DNA from: Solicoccozyma terricola
Lineage: Eukaryota; Basidiomycota; Tremellomycetes; Filobasidiales; Piskurozymaceae
Direction: 5' to 3'
DNA length: 29,773 nucleotides
NCBI GenBank assembly: GCA_001600875.1
Contig: BCLD01000020.1
Coordinates: forward strand, 458,046 to 487,818
In this document: positions 1 through 8,432 of the stretch, piece by piece
Layout of the letters: each line of letters begins with the position of its first letter
Numbering within the stretch: position 1 is the first letter of the stretch
Translations under genes and position numbers: made by a program
The notes under the pieces: generated by a model
What the model was told of the DNA's origin: nothing
The model's database searches: none
Seen by the model: the letters and a program-made list of their open reading frames with translations, nothing else

Positions 1-1
1 G

Positions 2-2461
2 TTCACGAGCGCGGGCTTCCTCTTCCTCTTCGTCCTCCGTAACATTGTCCTCGTGATCCGACTCCCACTGGTTCTGCACTGTGGGTTTTCTGGGCAGGAG
101 CGGAGTAGTCGGAGTGATTGGAGTTGATGGTGAACGTCCACCTTCNGTGAATGTGACGTCACGGGATTGAACGGTNNTTGTGGTGATAACGTCCAGTAGA
201 CGGTAATATGANGTGCCAGGTTGGTAGCCAAGTAATNTGGCCTTACGTCCTCGAGCGGCGAGTTTCCCNTTTACCCGGTAGTCTCGGTAGAACGCATCTG
301 CTCCGAAAGGCTGTAGGTGGTCCATCTTGGGTGGTCTGCCGTACCATATGGCCTCTGGTGACTCTTTCTGGTCCTTACCGGGAATCCGATTGCGGGTGTA
401 AACGGCATAGGTTGCGGCGTCTGCCCAGAATTCCGGCCCCAGTTTGCTGTCGACTAGGAGGGTTCGCATGTCGTTTGCGANGGTGAGATGAGCTCTCTCT
501 ACCCTTCCGTTCTGTGCATGTGCAGTCGGTGGGATTTGGTGGTGCTCGATTCCCTTGGATTTGAAGAACGTGTCGAGCTTTCCGGCCTCGAATTCTCCAC
601 CAAGGTCTGATCTGGCGAGTTTGACGGTCNTTCCGAGTTGGTTCTCGACCAGTTTGACGTACTCAATTACNCATGCGGTTGTTTCCGATTTGCCTTNGAG
701 TAGATATATGATTTTTCGACNGGAGTTATCGTCATAGCAGGTGAGGAAGTATCTCTTTCCACCTCGTGATGCAACGGGAGAAGGACCCCATAGGTCTAGG
801 TGGACTGTCTGTCCTGGCTTCAGTGCTCGTACTGTGGTTGGAGGCGATGGTAGTCGTTTATTCTTTCCCATGATGCACGCATCGCACTGTTCTGGTACGA
901 AGGACTCCTCCCACTTTCCCCGTAGCAACCCCGCTCTCCCCATCTCCCAGACACTACGCAGATTCAGGTGACCCAGTCTGAGGTGCTAAGTGAGAAGGGT
1001 TCAGTCAGTGGTGACTACGTGGGCAGAAGGAGTTTGTCTTCGTCCCTTCGGTGTGTGGTGGATGACGTAGAGGCCGTTCTCCACCTTTCCGGAGAGCTGA
1101 ACATTTCTGTCGGTGCCAACCAGAGTGCACGTGGTGTTCGTAAACTCCCACTTGCTCGATCCATCTCGAGCTTGTTTGCGGACGGACAGGAGGTTGTGAG
1201 CCATGTCAGGGACGAGGAGTGCATTGCTAAACCTCACTCCATCTATGATGAAGTCTCCCTTTTTCGTCGCCTTGACGGACCAGTTGTCTCCGATCGTGAC
1301 CGAGATGGGCTTGGCCAAGGTTACGACGTTGCTCAAGAGGCACTCGTCCTTGATGAACGTGTCAGTGGCTCCCGAATCGACGACCACAGTGTACTTCCCG
1401 ACGGTGCTGACAAATGCCGCTGGCTTCAGTCTGGCCAAGTAGTTGGCTACTACGTCGTGAACCTCGTCATTGGCTTCCTCGGACCCGCTGTCTGGTGTGA
1501 TTTGGGCCAGCTGTGCCGACTTCGTCGTGTCGGTACCTGTCTGGGCGGTCGCAGCCTGCTTGGCGTTGTTGCGCCTGAAGCAGTTGCTTATGGTGTGGCC
1601 GTAGCACTTGTGCTCATCGCAGTATGCATCGGCGTTTGGACCGAGTTGAGGCTTACCGTCTTTACGGGTACGGGTGGTTTGTGTACGCCTCTCAGTGGTA
1701 GGCGGCGCTGGCTTGGTAGCCTTCTTCTTCGCCAGATATCCTCAAGCTGCCGTCGTCTCCAGGCCCTGCTGGCGCCGGCGCCACTCCTGATTGATCGTGG
1801 CGAGAACGTGGTCGGAGGAGAGTGATGGTGATGCAAAGAGGGTAGAGGCCAAGAGACTGTAGGACTCGGGGAGTGTTTGGAGCATGGCGAAGGCAGACAT
1901 TTTCTCCACCAGTTGGGCAGCTGTCATCTCCGCTGGCAGAGATGACCCCAGTTCACCAAGTGATGACCTGACGCTGGCTAGTACCGGGTTGGGATCTTCT
2001 CCTTCGTCGACCTTCATTCCCCAGACCATAGACCATAGTTCGCACTGGCGGGAGACCGACGTTGCGCCGAACTCTTGTTGCAACCACTCGTACAGGGCCT
2101 TTGGGTTGGGGTCCTTAGTGTCGACCTTGTCGTTGGGAACTTTGTTCTGGACGGTGCTGGACAAAGAGTTGTAGATCAACGTGGTGGCGGTGACGGCTTT
2201 GCGATGGCATTTATAGCCCGCCTCGTTAATCTTGGTTTGCTCGGCGGGAGTGGGTTCTTCGCTTGTGACGATACGTCCAAGAGTTTCCGAGAGGACACTC
2301 GCTGGTACTTTGTCCAGGTACTCGTCCAGCTCCTTGCTTGCCAACTTCATCTGGAGGTTTCGCTTCCACCCCACAAAGTTGTCTGCTCCCTTCAGCACAA
2401 CCACTCCCTTCCCAGCTTTCTCTTCTTCCGAGTCCGACATCGTGTTGTCGAGAACGAGCAA
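2..2461 (-). pseudogene. Copia gag-pol polyprotein (gag, protease, integrase), broken by three stops
   Basis: The frame opens at an ATG ending at 2461. Gag occupies about 239 codons and includes the segment ALYEWLQQEFGATSVSRQ. A TGA at 1742-1744 interrupts it. The same frame then carries a zinc knuckle of the C-x2-H-x4-H-x4-C type (CDEHKCYGHTISNC), the protease active site VVDSGATDTF, and the GAG-pre-integrase motif HLRLGHLNLRSV with CDAC. It continues into an integrase core with HLDLWGP (first Asp), SDLGGEF (second Asp) and NGRVERAHL (Glu). A second TGA lies at 1001-1003 and a TAG at 986-988, where relatives have Trp just before the His-x-Arg-Leu-Gly-His motif. From 985 to base 2 there is no stop. 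All breaks are point changes in one frame, with no frameshift, so this looks like a young copy decaying by substitution. Confidence 0.85.
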
Positions 2462-2688
2462 GTGCAGTGTGAAGTGCAGTGTGAGTCGCTGCCGCTGTCG
2501 CGTTATGCGCGTGTGTGTGCCTTTGTTTATTGTTGTCGCTGCTGCTGCCGCTTGTGCATGTGCGTGTGCGTGTGGGGGTGTGTGGATTGTTGATCCTCCG
2601 GATACGTGTATCCGTGGTGCGGATTGAATAAGAATAAGGAATAGATTGTTGTACGGCGACGTAGTCTCGTTATCCGTGGGACAAGCTA

Positions 2689-2701
2689 TGGGCCCATAAC
2701 C
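2689..2701 (-). other. Primer-binding site, half initiator-tRNA type
   Basis: On the minus strand this reads GGTTATGGGCCCA. It is complementary to the anticodon stem-loop of eukaryotic initiator tRNA-Met, including the CAU anticodon. Drosophila copia is primed in this way by a tRNA-Met cut in its anticodon loop rather than by an intact tRNA 3' end. It directly abuts the CA end of the proposed LTR, which supports both calls. No TGG-type 3'-end primer site was seen nearby. Confidence 0.7.
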
Positions 2702-2843
2702 TGTGAGATTATGAATCTATCCTTGATGTAACTCAACACTATGCACCTATGGTTATAGAGGATGAGGAAGAGAGGATAGGGAGTTGTCTAAACTAAGATT
2801 GAGAACCGAAGTGGGACGCTGTCACGTGACGTAATTTCCGACA
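2702..2843 (-). repeat. 5' LTR of copia element 1 (about 142 bp)
   Basis: On the minus strand this block starts TGTCGG and ends CTCACA, giving the TG...CA ends of an LTR, and it stops exactly where the primer-binding site begins. The outer edge at 2843 rests only on the TGTC start, because the partner LTR is outside the window. A TTACGTCA (CRE/ATF-like) sequence overlapping a CACGTG E-box lies near the LTR start at 2821-2834, and a TATAAC sequence lies near 2753, so U3-type promoter signals are present. The five bases just outside (2844-2848) would be the target duplication. Confidence 0.6.
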
Positions 2844-3524
2844 AGTAGTGCTTCGTTATGCAGACCTCACTCCAGACACCTGCAAGATTCCGTTCCGCAA
2901 AGTCTACAACCAATCAGAGGGAATGCCTCAACATGCAGCCTGGGGAATATGCTGGCCCCCCCGCGTTGCTGGACAAGAGGCGACACGTCTGAACCTACGG
3001 TTGCACAGTCGCGAGTGGCGAGGCAATGGTGTTGGCGCGTGAAAAGACAGCCTGTCTTTCCAGATCCGTAGCACAGCGAGCTGGGATTCGCAGGACTTCT
3101 ATGTTGTTTGCCAATGACCACGCCTGCAATAGGGCTGCCATCCCGCGTTCGGAGAGTTTGGTTTGGACGGGGTGCAATTGGCGGGTTTGCACTCGCTATA
3201 AGCGATTCGCGTCTTTTGTAGTAGTGTCATGTTGTGGAAACGAGTGCTCGTATAGTGATTATAGCAGAGACCTGGTGAAGCTGATTGGCCAGCCGGGTTG
3301 TTCCGTAGACCACGTGGTCAAGATTGGTCATCTGGGGTAAGGACTAAACGCTTGTTTTGGGAACGGTCGAGCCTGAATTCCATTTGTAGCAGGGGTCTGT
3401 TGGCAATACAGGTCTGTTGAGGCTGCTATGCCGCATCTGAGATGCAGTGTCTCCACTGCTGCATGCCATGTGACTAGGTTGTTCGGCCTACATCTTGATG
3501 TACGCACCCCATTCTGCTGTTGAA
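2844..3524. other. Intergenic stretch, no gene recognised
   Basis: Several ORFs of 60 to 105 codons exist on both strands, but none shows a recognisable motif or consistent coding composition. The only structure noted is the palindrome at 3042-3058 (AAAGACAG, one base, CTGTCTTT). It reappears beyond the right side of element 2 at 6427-6445. Confidence 0.6.
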
Positions 3525-3605
3525 TATCAGCACTCTTCACGTGTCTAGGTTATCATGAGAACGTGGGTGTCCATCTCAACTCGACTCATTTCACCACCAA
3601 ATGGG
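3525..3605. repeat. Left inverted repeat flanking copia element 2
   Basis: Bases 3525-3557 match the reverse complement of 6391-6423 at 32 of 33 positions. Further matching blocks follow in the same order: 3569-3580 with 6369-6380, and 3592-3605 with 6341-6354. The spacing between blocks differs by only a few bases. The pair therefore forms a diverged inverted repeat of about 80 bases enclosing the TPR fragment and element 2. It is not a direct repeat, so these are not the element's LTRs. Confidence 0.8.
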
Positions 3606-3608
3606 CTA

Positions 3609-3752
3609 ACCTGGAAGCAATCTCGCTCTACGAGGAGGTCAGCGACCGGCAGGGCAAGGCGCAGTGTATCCGTCAAGAGGGCGTGGTCGCTTTTGAGTAG
3701 TCAAAGTGCGACGAGGCACGAGAGAAGTTAGAGGAGGCGCTTCTACTATTCG
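3609..3752 (+). pseudogene. TPR gene fragment fused to the 3' end of copia element 2
   Basis: The plus strand reads EAISLYEEVSDRQGKAQCI, then a repeat half containing SKCDEAREKLEEALLLF. This matches the TPR units at the right edge of the window (EEAIPLYEQVSDWGGKAHCI) and in the 24052-24984 gene. An in-frame TAG at 3698-3700 replaces the Gln that usually precedes SKYDEA in these repeats. The fragment covers little more than one 40-residue repeat. It ends near 3752, where the antisense copia pol sequence begins. It is a dead relic of an NLR-type gene that the retroelement interrupted or captured. Confidence 0.75.
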
Positions 3753-6146
3753 GTCATCCTCACTATCCGAGGAGGTATTGTTCTCGCTTAATGGGCGATC
3801 ATCCTCCTGTCCCTCCACAGGTACTGGATCAGGTGTAGATGTTTCTACTGCACTGATGATGTCAGAAGCCTCCATGTAGGCCCTGGTCTCATGGTTGTAG
3901 CGGATCCTGGGTGATGGTGATAATGAATCCGCTTCCCGTGGTGGTTTCGACTCAAACACCACGTCCCTTGATACCACAACAGATTTCCTAGCCGGATCCC
4001 ATACGCGGTAGTNGTGGGTGCCTTCCTCATACGAGAGGAGCCGCCCCTCTCTGTAGCGTTGGTGAANCTTGTCGGTGTTGCTATGGTCNCGGTAGAAAGC
4101 TCGGCAGCCAAAGGGTTGCAGGTGACTTGCATGGACCTCTGTCTGACGCCATAGATCCTCGGGGATNTTCTTCTGTGGTCCACAGGGAGTCCGATTCCTG
4201 GTGTAGGCAGCATAGTTTGCTGCTTCTGCCCAGAACTCATCCGGTAGGGAAGCGTCAAGGAGGAGTGTTCGGATGGTATCCAGCAATGTGAGGTGAGCTC
4301 GCTCTACTCGTCCATTCTGAGCATGTGCTGTTGGTGGTGTCCTATGATGTTCTATACCCTTGGATTGGAGGTAAGAGCGAAGGTCCTTGGAATTGAATTC
4401 ACCTCCCCGGTCTGATCGAATGGTCTTAATGGAGCAGTCCAGTTGGTTCTCAACGAGATTGATGTAGTTGATCAAGGCCCGTCGAGTGTCGCTCGTCTTT
4501 TCCAGGAAGGTGAGGTGAATCTTCCTGGTGTAGTCATCATATCATGTCAGAAAGTAAAGCTTCCCACTCAGTGATGGAGTGCGAGCAGGTCCCCAGAGGT
4601 CAACATGCACAGAATAGAGGGGTTTTGATGCCCGCATGTTGGACTTAGGTGAAGGGAGTCTCTTGCCTTTCCCTTGGATGCAAGCAGGGCATTGAAATCC
4701 ATATATGTCCTTCCGCACATGCCCCCAATCCACCTTGTTGTCCAACCGACCTTCCAACCCTAACTGTACCACGGCTCGAACATCTCGATATCCTAGTCTG
4801 CGGTGCCAATCGTGGAGGATGGAATCAGGTATGGAAGTAAGCAGTGCGGAAGAAGGATGCGTACTGGAGGGGTCCAGAATGAAGAGACCGTTCTTGCGAG
4901 AGGCAGTGAGAAGCGTTTTGTTGTCTTGGCCAAGGAAGGCCCTGTCCTCGGCAAAGGTCCACTGTTGATTCCCGGCAGCTTGGCCGACGCTGAGAAGGTT
5001 GCGACCTAGAGCAGGGACATGTAGGACGTTGTCAAGGGTGGTGTGACGGAGTCGGAGAGACCCAGCCTCAGTTGCTGTGATAGTAGCTCCATTACCGACA
5101 GTAATCCGAGCAGGTTTGGTGAGAGGAGCCAACCCTGTGAGCAGTCGCTTGTCATGCACCATGTGGTGGGTGGCCCCCGAGTCAATGACGATGTCCAGGT
5201 CGGAGGAGTCGGTAAGGAGTACCTCGTGTGTGATAGCCGTGTGAGCTAGGAAGGTTGATGGAGCTGTGATGGTAGCAGCAGCCATGTTTGCCGACAGCGA
5301 AAATTCTGATGGTGTTTGCAGTGTCGGCTTGTTGGATCTTCTGTTTGGTGGATAACGACAGTTGTTGGTGTTGTGGCCATGCGCCTGATGGTTGTCACAC
5401 CACGCACTCTCGTCCGGTCCAAGCTGCCTCTTCCCCTTGTGTTTCCCCTCACCACCTTGCTTCACCTTAGCCACAAGAGCTGTTTCCTTCCATTCCAATG
5501 AATCTCGGCGCCTCCATTCTGTACGGATAGCATTGATAACACCGGACGAGTCCTTGGTGGTAGCGAGGTAGTACGACTGAACAAGAGGGTCGAAGGATGG
5601 GGGTAGAGACATGAGGATGGCATAGGTAAGTTCCACATCGCGCATTGTAGATCCAGCGGTGACAATAGCTGAATACGCGGATTTAAGTTGTGCAAGGTGT
5701 GGTGTTGGATCCTGGCCTTCAGGTAGATCGGTCCTCCAGATGATCCTCAGGAGCTCGGCCTGACGGGAGCCCTGGATGGCTGAGTACGTTGCCTGAAGGT
5801 GGGATAGGAGTATGTATGAAGAGGCTGGAGGTGGATCCTGTGCCGCTTGTGACTTGTCAATGGTTGGGGGAGAGTGATACTCTGTGAGAAGGACTGGCAG
5901 ATTGTCATGAACGTTTTGGGTGAGTGTTGCATCAATGACACTGAACGCCTTCTTGTCCAGCTTCTTCCAAGCCATGAGAAGTGTCGAGTCCGATGGTTGT
6001 GTCTCGGTTCCATCGGCAACATCTAGGAGATCCTTCCCAGTTGGTAGGTTACGGAGATATCGCAGCCATTCCTTGTAGTTGTCATGACCATCAAGGAGGA
6101 CGATACGATGTCGGGATATGCCGGCATCCTCTGAGTCGGAGGTCAT
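3753..6146 (-). pseudogene. Copia gag-pol (element 2): gag, protease, integrase; one stop; RT half missing
   Basis: One frame starts at an ATG ending at 6146 and runs through gag, a C-x2-H-x4-H-x4-C knuckle (CDNHQAHGHNTNNC), protease IVIDSGATHHM, GAG-pre-integrase (HDWHRRLGY with CPAC) and an integrase core: VHVDLWGP, SDRGGEF, NGRVERAHL. It reaches the post-core SRDVVFES. The single break is a TGA at 4542-4544 between YFLT and YDDY, where element 1 has Cys; after it the same frame continues. Near 3752 the reading frame runs into antisense TPR sequence, so reverse transcriptase and RNase H are absent. Ambiguous bases at 4013-4167 suggest collapsed copies. Protein similarity to element 1 is confined to motifs. 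Confidence 0.85.
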
Positions 6147-6235
6147 CTTAGCAAATGAGCGTAGACCGTGACTTTGAGCGAGGAGTGCGTCGATCTCGCT
6201 TTACGACTCTTAATCTGTTGAGAGGAATGGACTCG
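3753..6235 (-). mobile_element. Ty1/copia retrotransposon (element 2), 3'-truncated
   Basis: This is the extent of the second element from its truncated 3' side to the leader upstream of gag. No TG...CA LTR pair and no half-tRNA primer sequence like that of element 1 could be found between 6147 and 6430, so the true 5' boundary is unknown. The element carries no reverse transcriptase and cannot be autonomous. Loss of the 3' half at a junction with host coding sequence fits deletion or incomplete integration. Confidence 0.65.
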
Positions 6236-6334
6236 GATCTCTGCCTCAGCAACTATAGTGGTGTTGAAGAGTTGTAGTTACAAGAGAGCCTACCTGAGAT
6301 CTCTGCCTCAGCAACTATAGTGATGTTGAAGAGT
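6236..6334. repeat. Two-copy 37-base direct repeat upstream of element 2 gag
   Basis: Bases 6236-6272 and 6298-6334 are identical except at one position, with a period of 62 bases. Each copy contains CTGCCTCAGCAACTATAGTG and ends GTTGAAGAGT. It lies in the leader or LTR-proximal zone of element 2, about 90 to 190 bases upstream of the gag ATG. It could be a duplicated LTR-end or primer region, but no tRNA match is evident. Confidence 0.75.
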
Positions 6335-6340
6335 AGAGAA

Positions 6341-6423
6341 CCCATTTGGTGGTGAGGCCAGTAAAGCAGTTGAGATGGACGCGACGCGGCCATGATAACC
6401 TAGACACGTGAAGAGTGCCGATA
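6341..6423. repeat. Right inverted repeat flanking copia element 2
   Basis: This is the partner of 3525-3605 in reverse complement (32 of 33 at the outer block, plus two inner blocks of 12 and 14 bases). The palindrome AAAAGACAG-G-CTGTCTTTT follows immediately at 6427-6445. On the left side the corresponding palindrome lies about 465 bases further out, which implies an insertion or deletion in one arm. Confidence 0.8.
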
Positions 6424-6746
6424 ACCAAAAGACAGGCTGTCTTTTCATTCTTTCCCAGTACTGAGCTGCATCACGAGCACGATCTTAGTGTCGGATGTAT
6501 TACGAATGTAACTACTTCACTAAAAAGCAGTCCGAACTACTGATTAGGAATTCCGGGCGCTATGTCATTTCTAACAGGAGGCCCTCACCAGCGGAACGCA
6601 GGCCTTTGCAATAGAGCCATCGTAGGCACGACTGATAGAGACGTGACAAATGAATGGAGGTCGGGGTCGGGTTGGGGTTGAGCCGAAACACTCGTCTCCT
6701 ATATCCAAAACTACGCTCGGAGAACTAAGACATTTCCAAAACGTAC

Positions 6747-6957
6747 CATTTGTAAGGGCAAGAAGATCCTTGACCCTCCTAACAACCTCACCGGCCTCCA
6801 AACCCTTTCCTTTCTCAAAAATAACAATTCTTCCCATCCTAGCACCCCGATGTAAATCAGCAGCGTCCCCATCGTCCCCATCATGAGCAGCCGTAGATGG
6901 TATGATGGGAGTGGAGTGAGCGATAACCCAGGTGTTATCAAGAATGGTGACGCTAAC
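6747..6957 (-). pseudogene. NIF3-like (DUF34) protein, single C-terminal exon
   Basis: The exon opens after a CAG acceptor (6958-6960) and encodes VSVTILDNTW, an acidic linker, then HRGARMGRIVIFEKGKGLEA and VVRRVKDLLAL. It ends at a GTACGT donor (6741-6746). Glycine-rich GxGMGRIV followed by a helix ending in a leucine-rich segment is the pattern of the C-terminal half of NIF3 / DUF34 family metal-binding proteins. The metal-ligand histidines of the N-terminal half, and the final GSG segment, were not found nearby. This is therefore probably a fragment. The family's biochemical role is poorly defined. Confidence 0.45.
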
Positions 6958-7101
6958 CTGTTATTCCAAAAATATCGTTATTAGCCCACCGATCATTACT
7001 CTCCACCTCGCACAGGATGAAATGAGAAAGTAACCTTCACCAATCATTAATTCCACCCTTCCCAGCATCCAACTATCGGACAGAGGAAGCGTAATTAATC
7101 G

Positions 7102-7129
7102 TTTTTTTTTNGGGNGGGGGGGGGGGGGG
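7102..7129. repeat. T9 / G17 homopolymer junction with ambiguous bases
   Basis: Nine T are followed directly by about seventeen G interrupted by two ambiguous bases. Such a junction is hard to sequence and assemble, so the link between the two sides is weaker than elsewhere. No function is inferred. Confidence 0.9.
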
Positions 7130-7269
7130 AAGGTATGAGGCTGTCACTTGATTTGTGAGAGAGGCCTGTATCAAGCGATCCTTGCCACCGACCAGTTCGG
7201 CTGGTCAGGTAGAACAAAAATCTGGTAAGCCAGGAGGTCGACCACCCACCCCACCCGACCGCCCTCCAC

Positions 7270-7752
7270 TCACACGTCGCCTTCCAAGCATTCGGTGCAA
7301 ACTCCTTGGTCGTATTTTCCCGATGCCTCGGCATATGGATATACTCCTCCGTCCATGACCACTCGGCCACACGCATGACTTTTAACATCTCTGATAAAAC
7401 ACACAGTCGAAGAACCGGAACAGTCTACTAAAGATCGAAAGCTGGAATATAACGGCTTCTCCAAAGTGTGCCACACACATCTCTCTCTCCACCAGGCTCT
7501 CCTTTCCTCCATGCTTCAAAGAGTTGACCACGACCAACTCTCTTTCAATTCCAACAGCCCCAGAACCATATCGGTATCATCTTGAGCCTTTTTGGACAAG
7601 AACTCGATGACGAATGGTGGATTTTCGCCAACGGTACGCTTTATCTCAACCACCACTTCTTCGACGAGCTCTGCCATCTCCGGTCCGTAATCTATTTGTC
7701 GGATGAGAGCTTCTCGTTCGTTTCGGTGGCTCCAGGAGGTGACTAGCGCCAT
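7270..7752 (-). pseudogene. Hypothetical protein, interrupted by one in-frame TGA
   Basis: From an ATG ending at 7752 the frame encodes a helical, acidic segment (residues MALVTSWSHRNEREALIRQI, then a stretch rich in Glu, Val and Leu) and stops at TGA 7516-7518. The same frame then runs open to 7270 and contains a Cys pair in GVCTECLEGD, followed by a GTGTGAGT donor-like sequence. No family was recognised. The frame upstream of the ATG stays open for several codons, so the start is uncertain. Either this is a gene with one nonsense change, or the second half is spliced differently. Copy A of the 226-base repeat lies about 175 bases upstream. Confidence 0.35.
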
Positions 7753-7926
7753 GACGGTTTCACGACGGGTGGCTTCGAAGTCGCTGCTGAAGCAGATGGC
7801 TGGTAGGTGTTGGAAGTGGCAAATACTGTGCTATGGTTGATGCCGAAGTATAGCATTGCAATGCATGGCAGTGCATGGCACTGCAGCATAGCAAAGACGG
7901 CATGCACAGCCACAAACCCGAACGCC

Positions 7927-8152
7927 CTACAAAGGCAAGAAAACGGATCAGCATGAAAATACACAGGAAGGCGAAGCAATGGCCGTGGAAGCTGAAATCC
8001 CACGGGCCTTGACCTGTTCAACAATCGCTCAACCACCACCAGAAAGATCTGTATGGAAGTGGAATGAAGATTATGAATTGTCAGGAGATGATAGCCAGTC
8101 GGAGGAGACTGGAGAGTCAGAAAGGACGGTAGACAGGGGCTTGACCCCGAAA
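7927..8152 (+). repeat. 226-base direct repeat, copy A
   Basis: It aligns without any gap to 13764-13989, with about 22 substitutions (about 90 percent identity), and similarity stops sharply on both sides. Both copies have the same open frame on the plus strand. Each lies a few hundred bases upstream of a minus-strand gene: the 7270-7752 hypothetical here and the aldo-keto reductase at copy B. No terminal inverted repeats or flanking duplication were seen. Confidence 0.9.
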
Positions 8153-8188
8153 CACAAGTTCGAATGCAGTCGATGCGACGATTGGTGA
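7979..8188 (+). CDS. Small hypothetical protein within repeat copy A
   Basis: The ATG-led frame gives a 69-residue acidic product containing IAQPPPERSVWKWNEDYEL and a Ser/Glu-rich tail, then 12 residues unique to this copy (ending CSRCDDW). The first 58 residues are shared with the copy at 13813-14031. The frame is open upstream of the ATG, so this may be an internal exon. No family is recognised. Most of the base differences between the copies change the amino acid, which argues against strong selection on the protein. Confidence 0.3.
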   Translation: MAVEAEIPRALTCSTIAQPPPERSVWKWNEDYELSGDDSQSEETGESERTVDRGLTPKHKFECSRCDDW

Positions 8189-8432
8189 AGCTGAAGGTCC
8201 TCCATGGGTTTGTGCTAATCATCGATGACACAAAGCAACCTGGATTGAATTGGCGGCGAGACGGAAATTACGGCATGTCATTTCATTTTTCAAAACCTCC
8301 AGATTCCCAAACGACAAACATGAAGGCGTTTATGAGCGCTAGGAAAGATGCGAGGAAGAGCAGGAAAATGCTGAAACTACGGAGGTTGCCTGTTTTGGTC
8401 GATCAGGGAATCCCACGATCAAAACAAAGACT

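Larger units (their letters stand above)
1..2843 (-). mobile_element. Ty1/copia LTR retrotransposon (element 1), 5' part, cut by window start
   Basis: Reading the minus strand from 2843 down, the order is LTR (2843-2702), primer-binding site (2701-2689), leader (2688-2462), gag, zinc knuckle, protease, GAG-pre-integrase, integrase core, and then the window edge. Protease before integrase, with reverse transcriptase still to come, is the Ty1/copia (Pseudoviridae) order. Reverse transcriptase, RNase H and the 3' LTR would lie left of base 1, so target-site duplication and LTR divergence cannot be assessed. The copy carries three in-frame stops and about a dozen ambiguous bases, suggesting an inactive copy from a multicopy family. 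Its proteins differ strongly from those of element 2, so the two are separate families. Confidence 0.85.

Noticed and set aside
968..1825. 285-codon plus-strand ORF
   Set aside because: It is antisense to the gag-protease region of copia element 1. The minus strand has zinc knuckle, protease and integrase motifs in one frame, while this ORF has none.
2594..2617. Hairpin CGGATAC-GT-GTATCCG as a possible LTR end
   Set aside because: The initiator-tRNA primer site at 2689-2701 fixes the LTR end further out, leaving this hairpin in the leader.
4542..4544. Programmed stop-codon readthrough in element 2
   Set aside because: The stop is inside the integrase fold rather than between gag and pol, and element 1 has a Cys codon there, so simple mutation or base error is likelier.
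4649..5501. Several plus-strand ORFs of 60-90 codons
   Set aside because: They are antisense to the gag and protease region of copia element 2.
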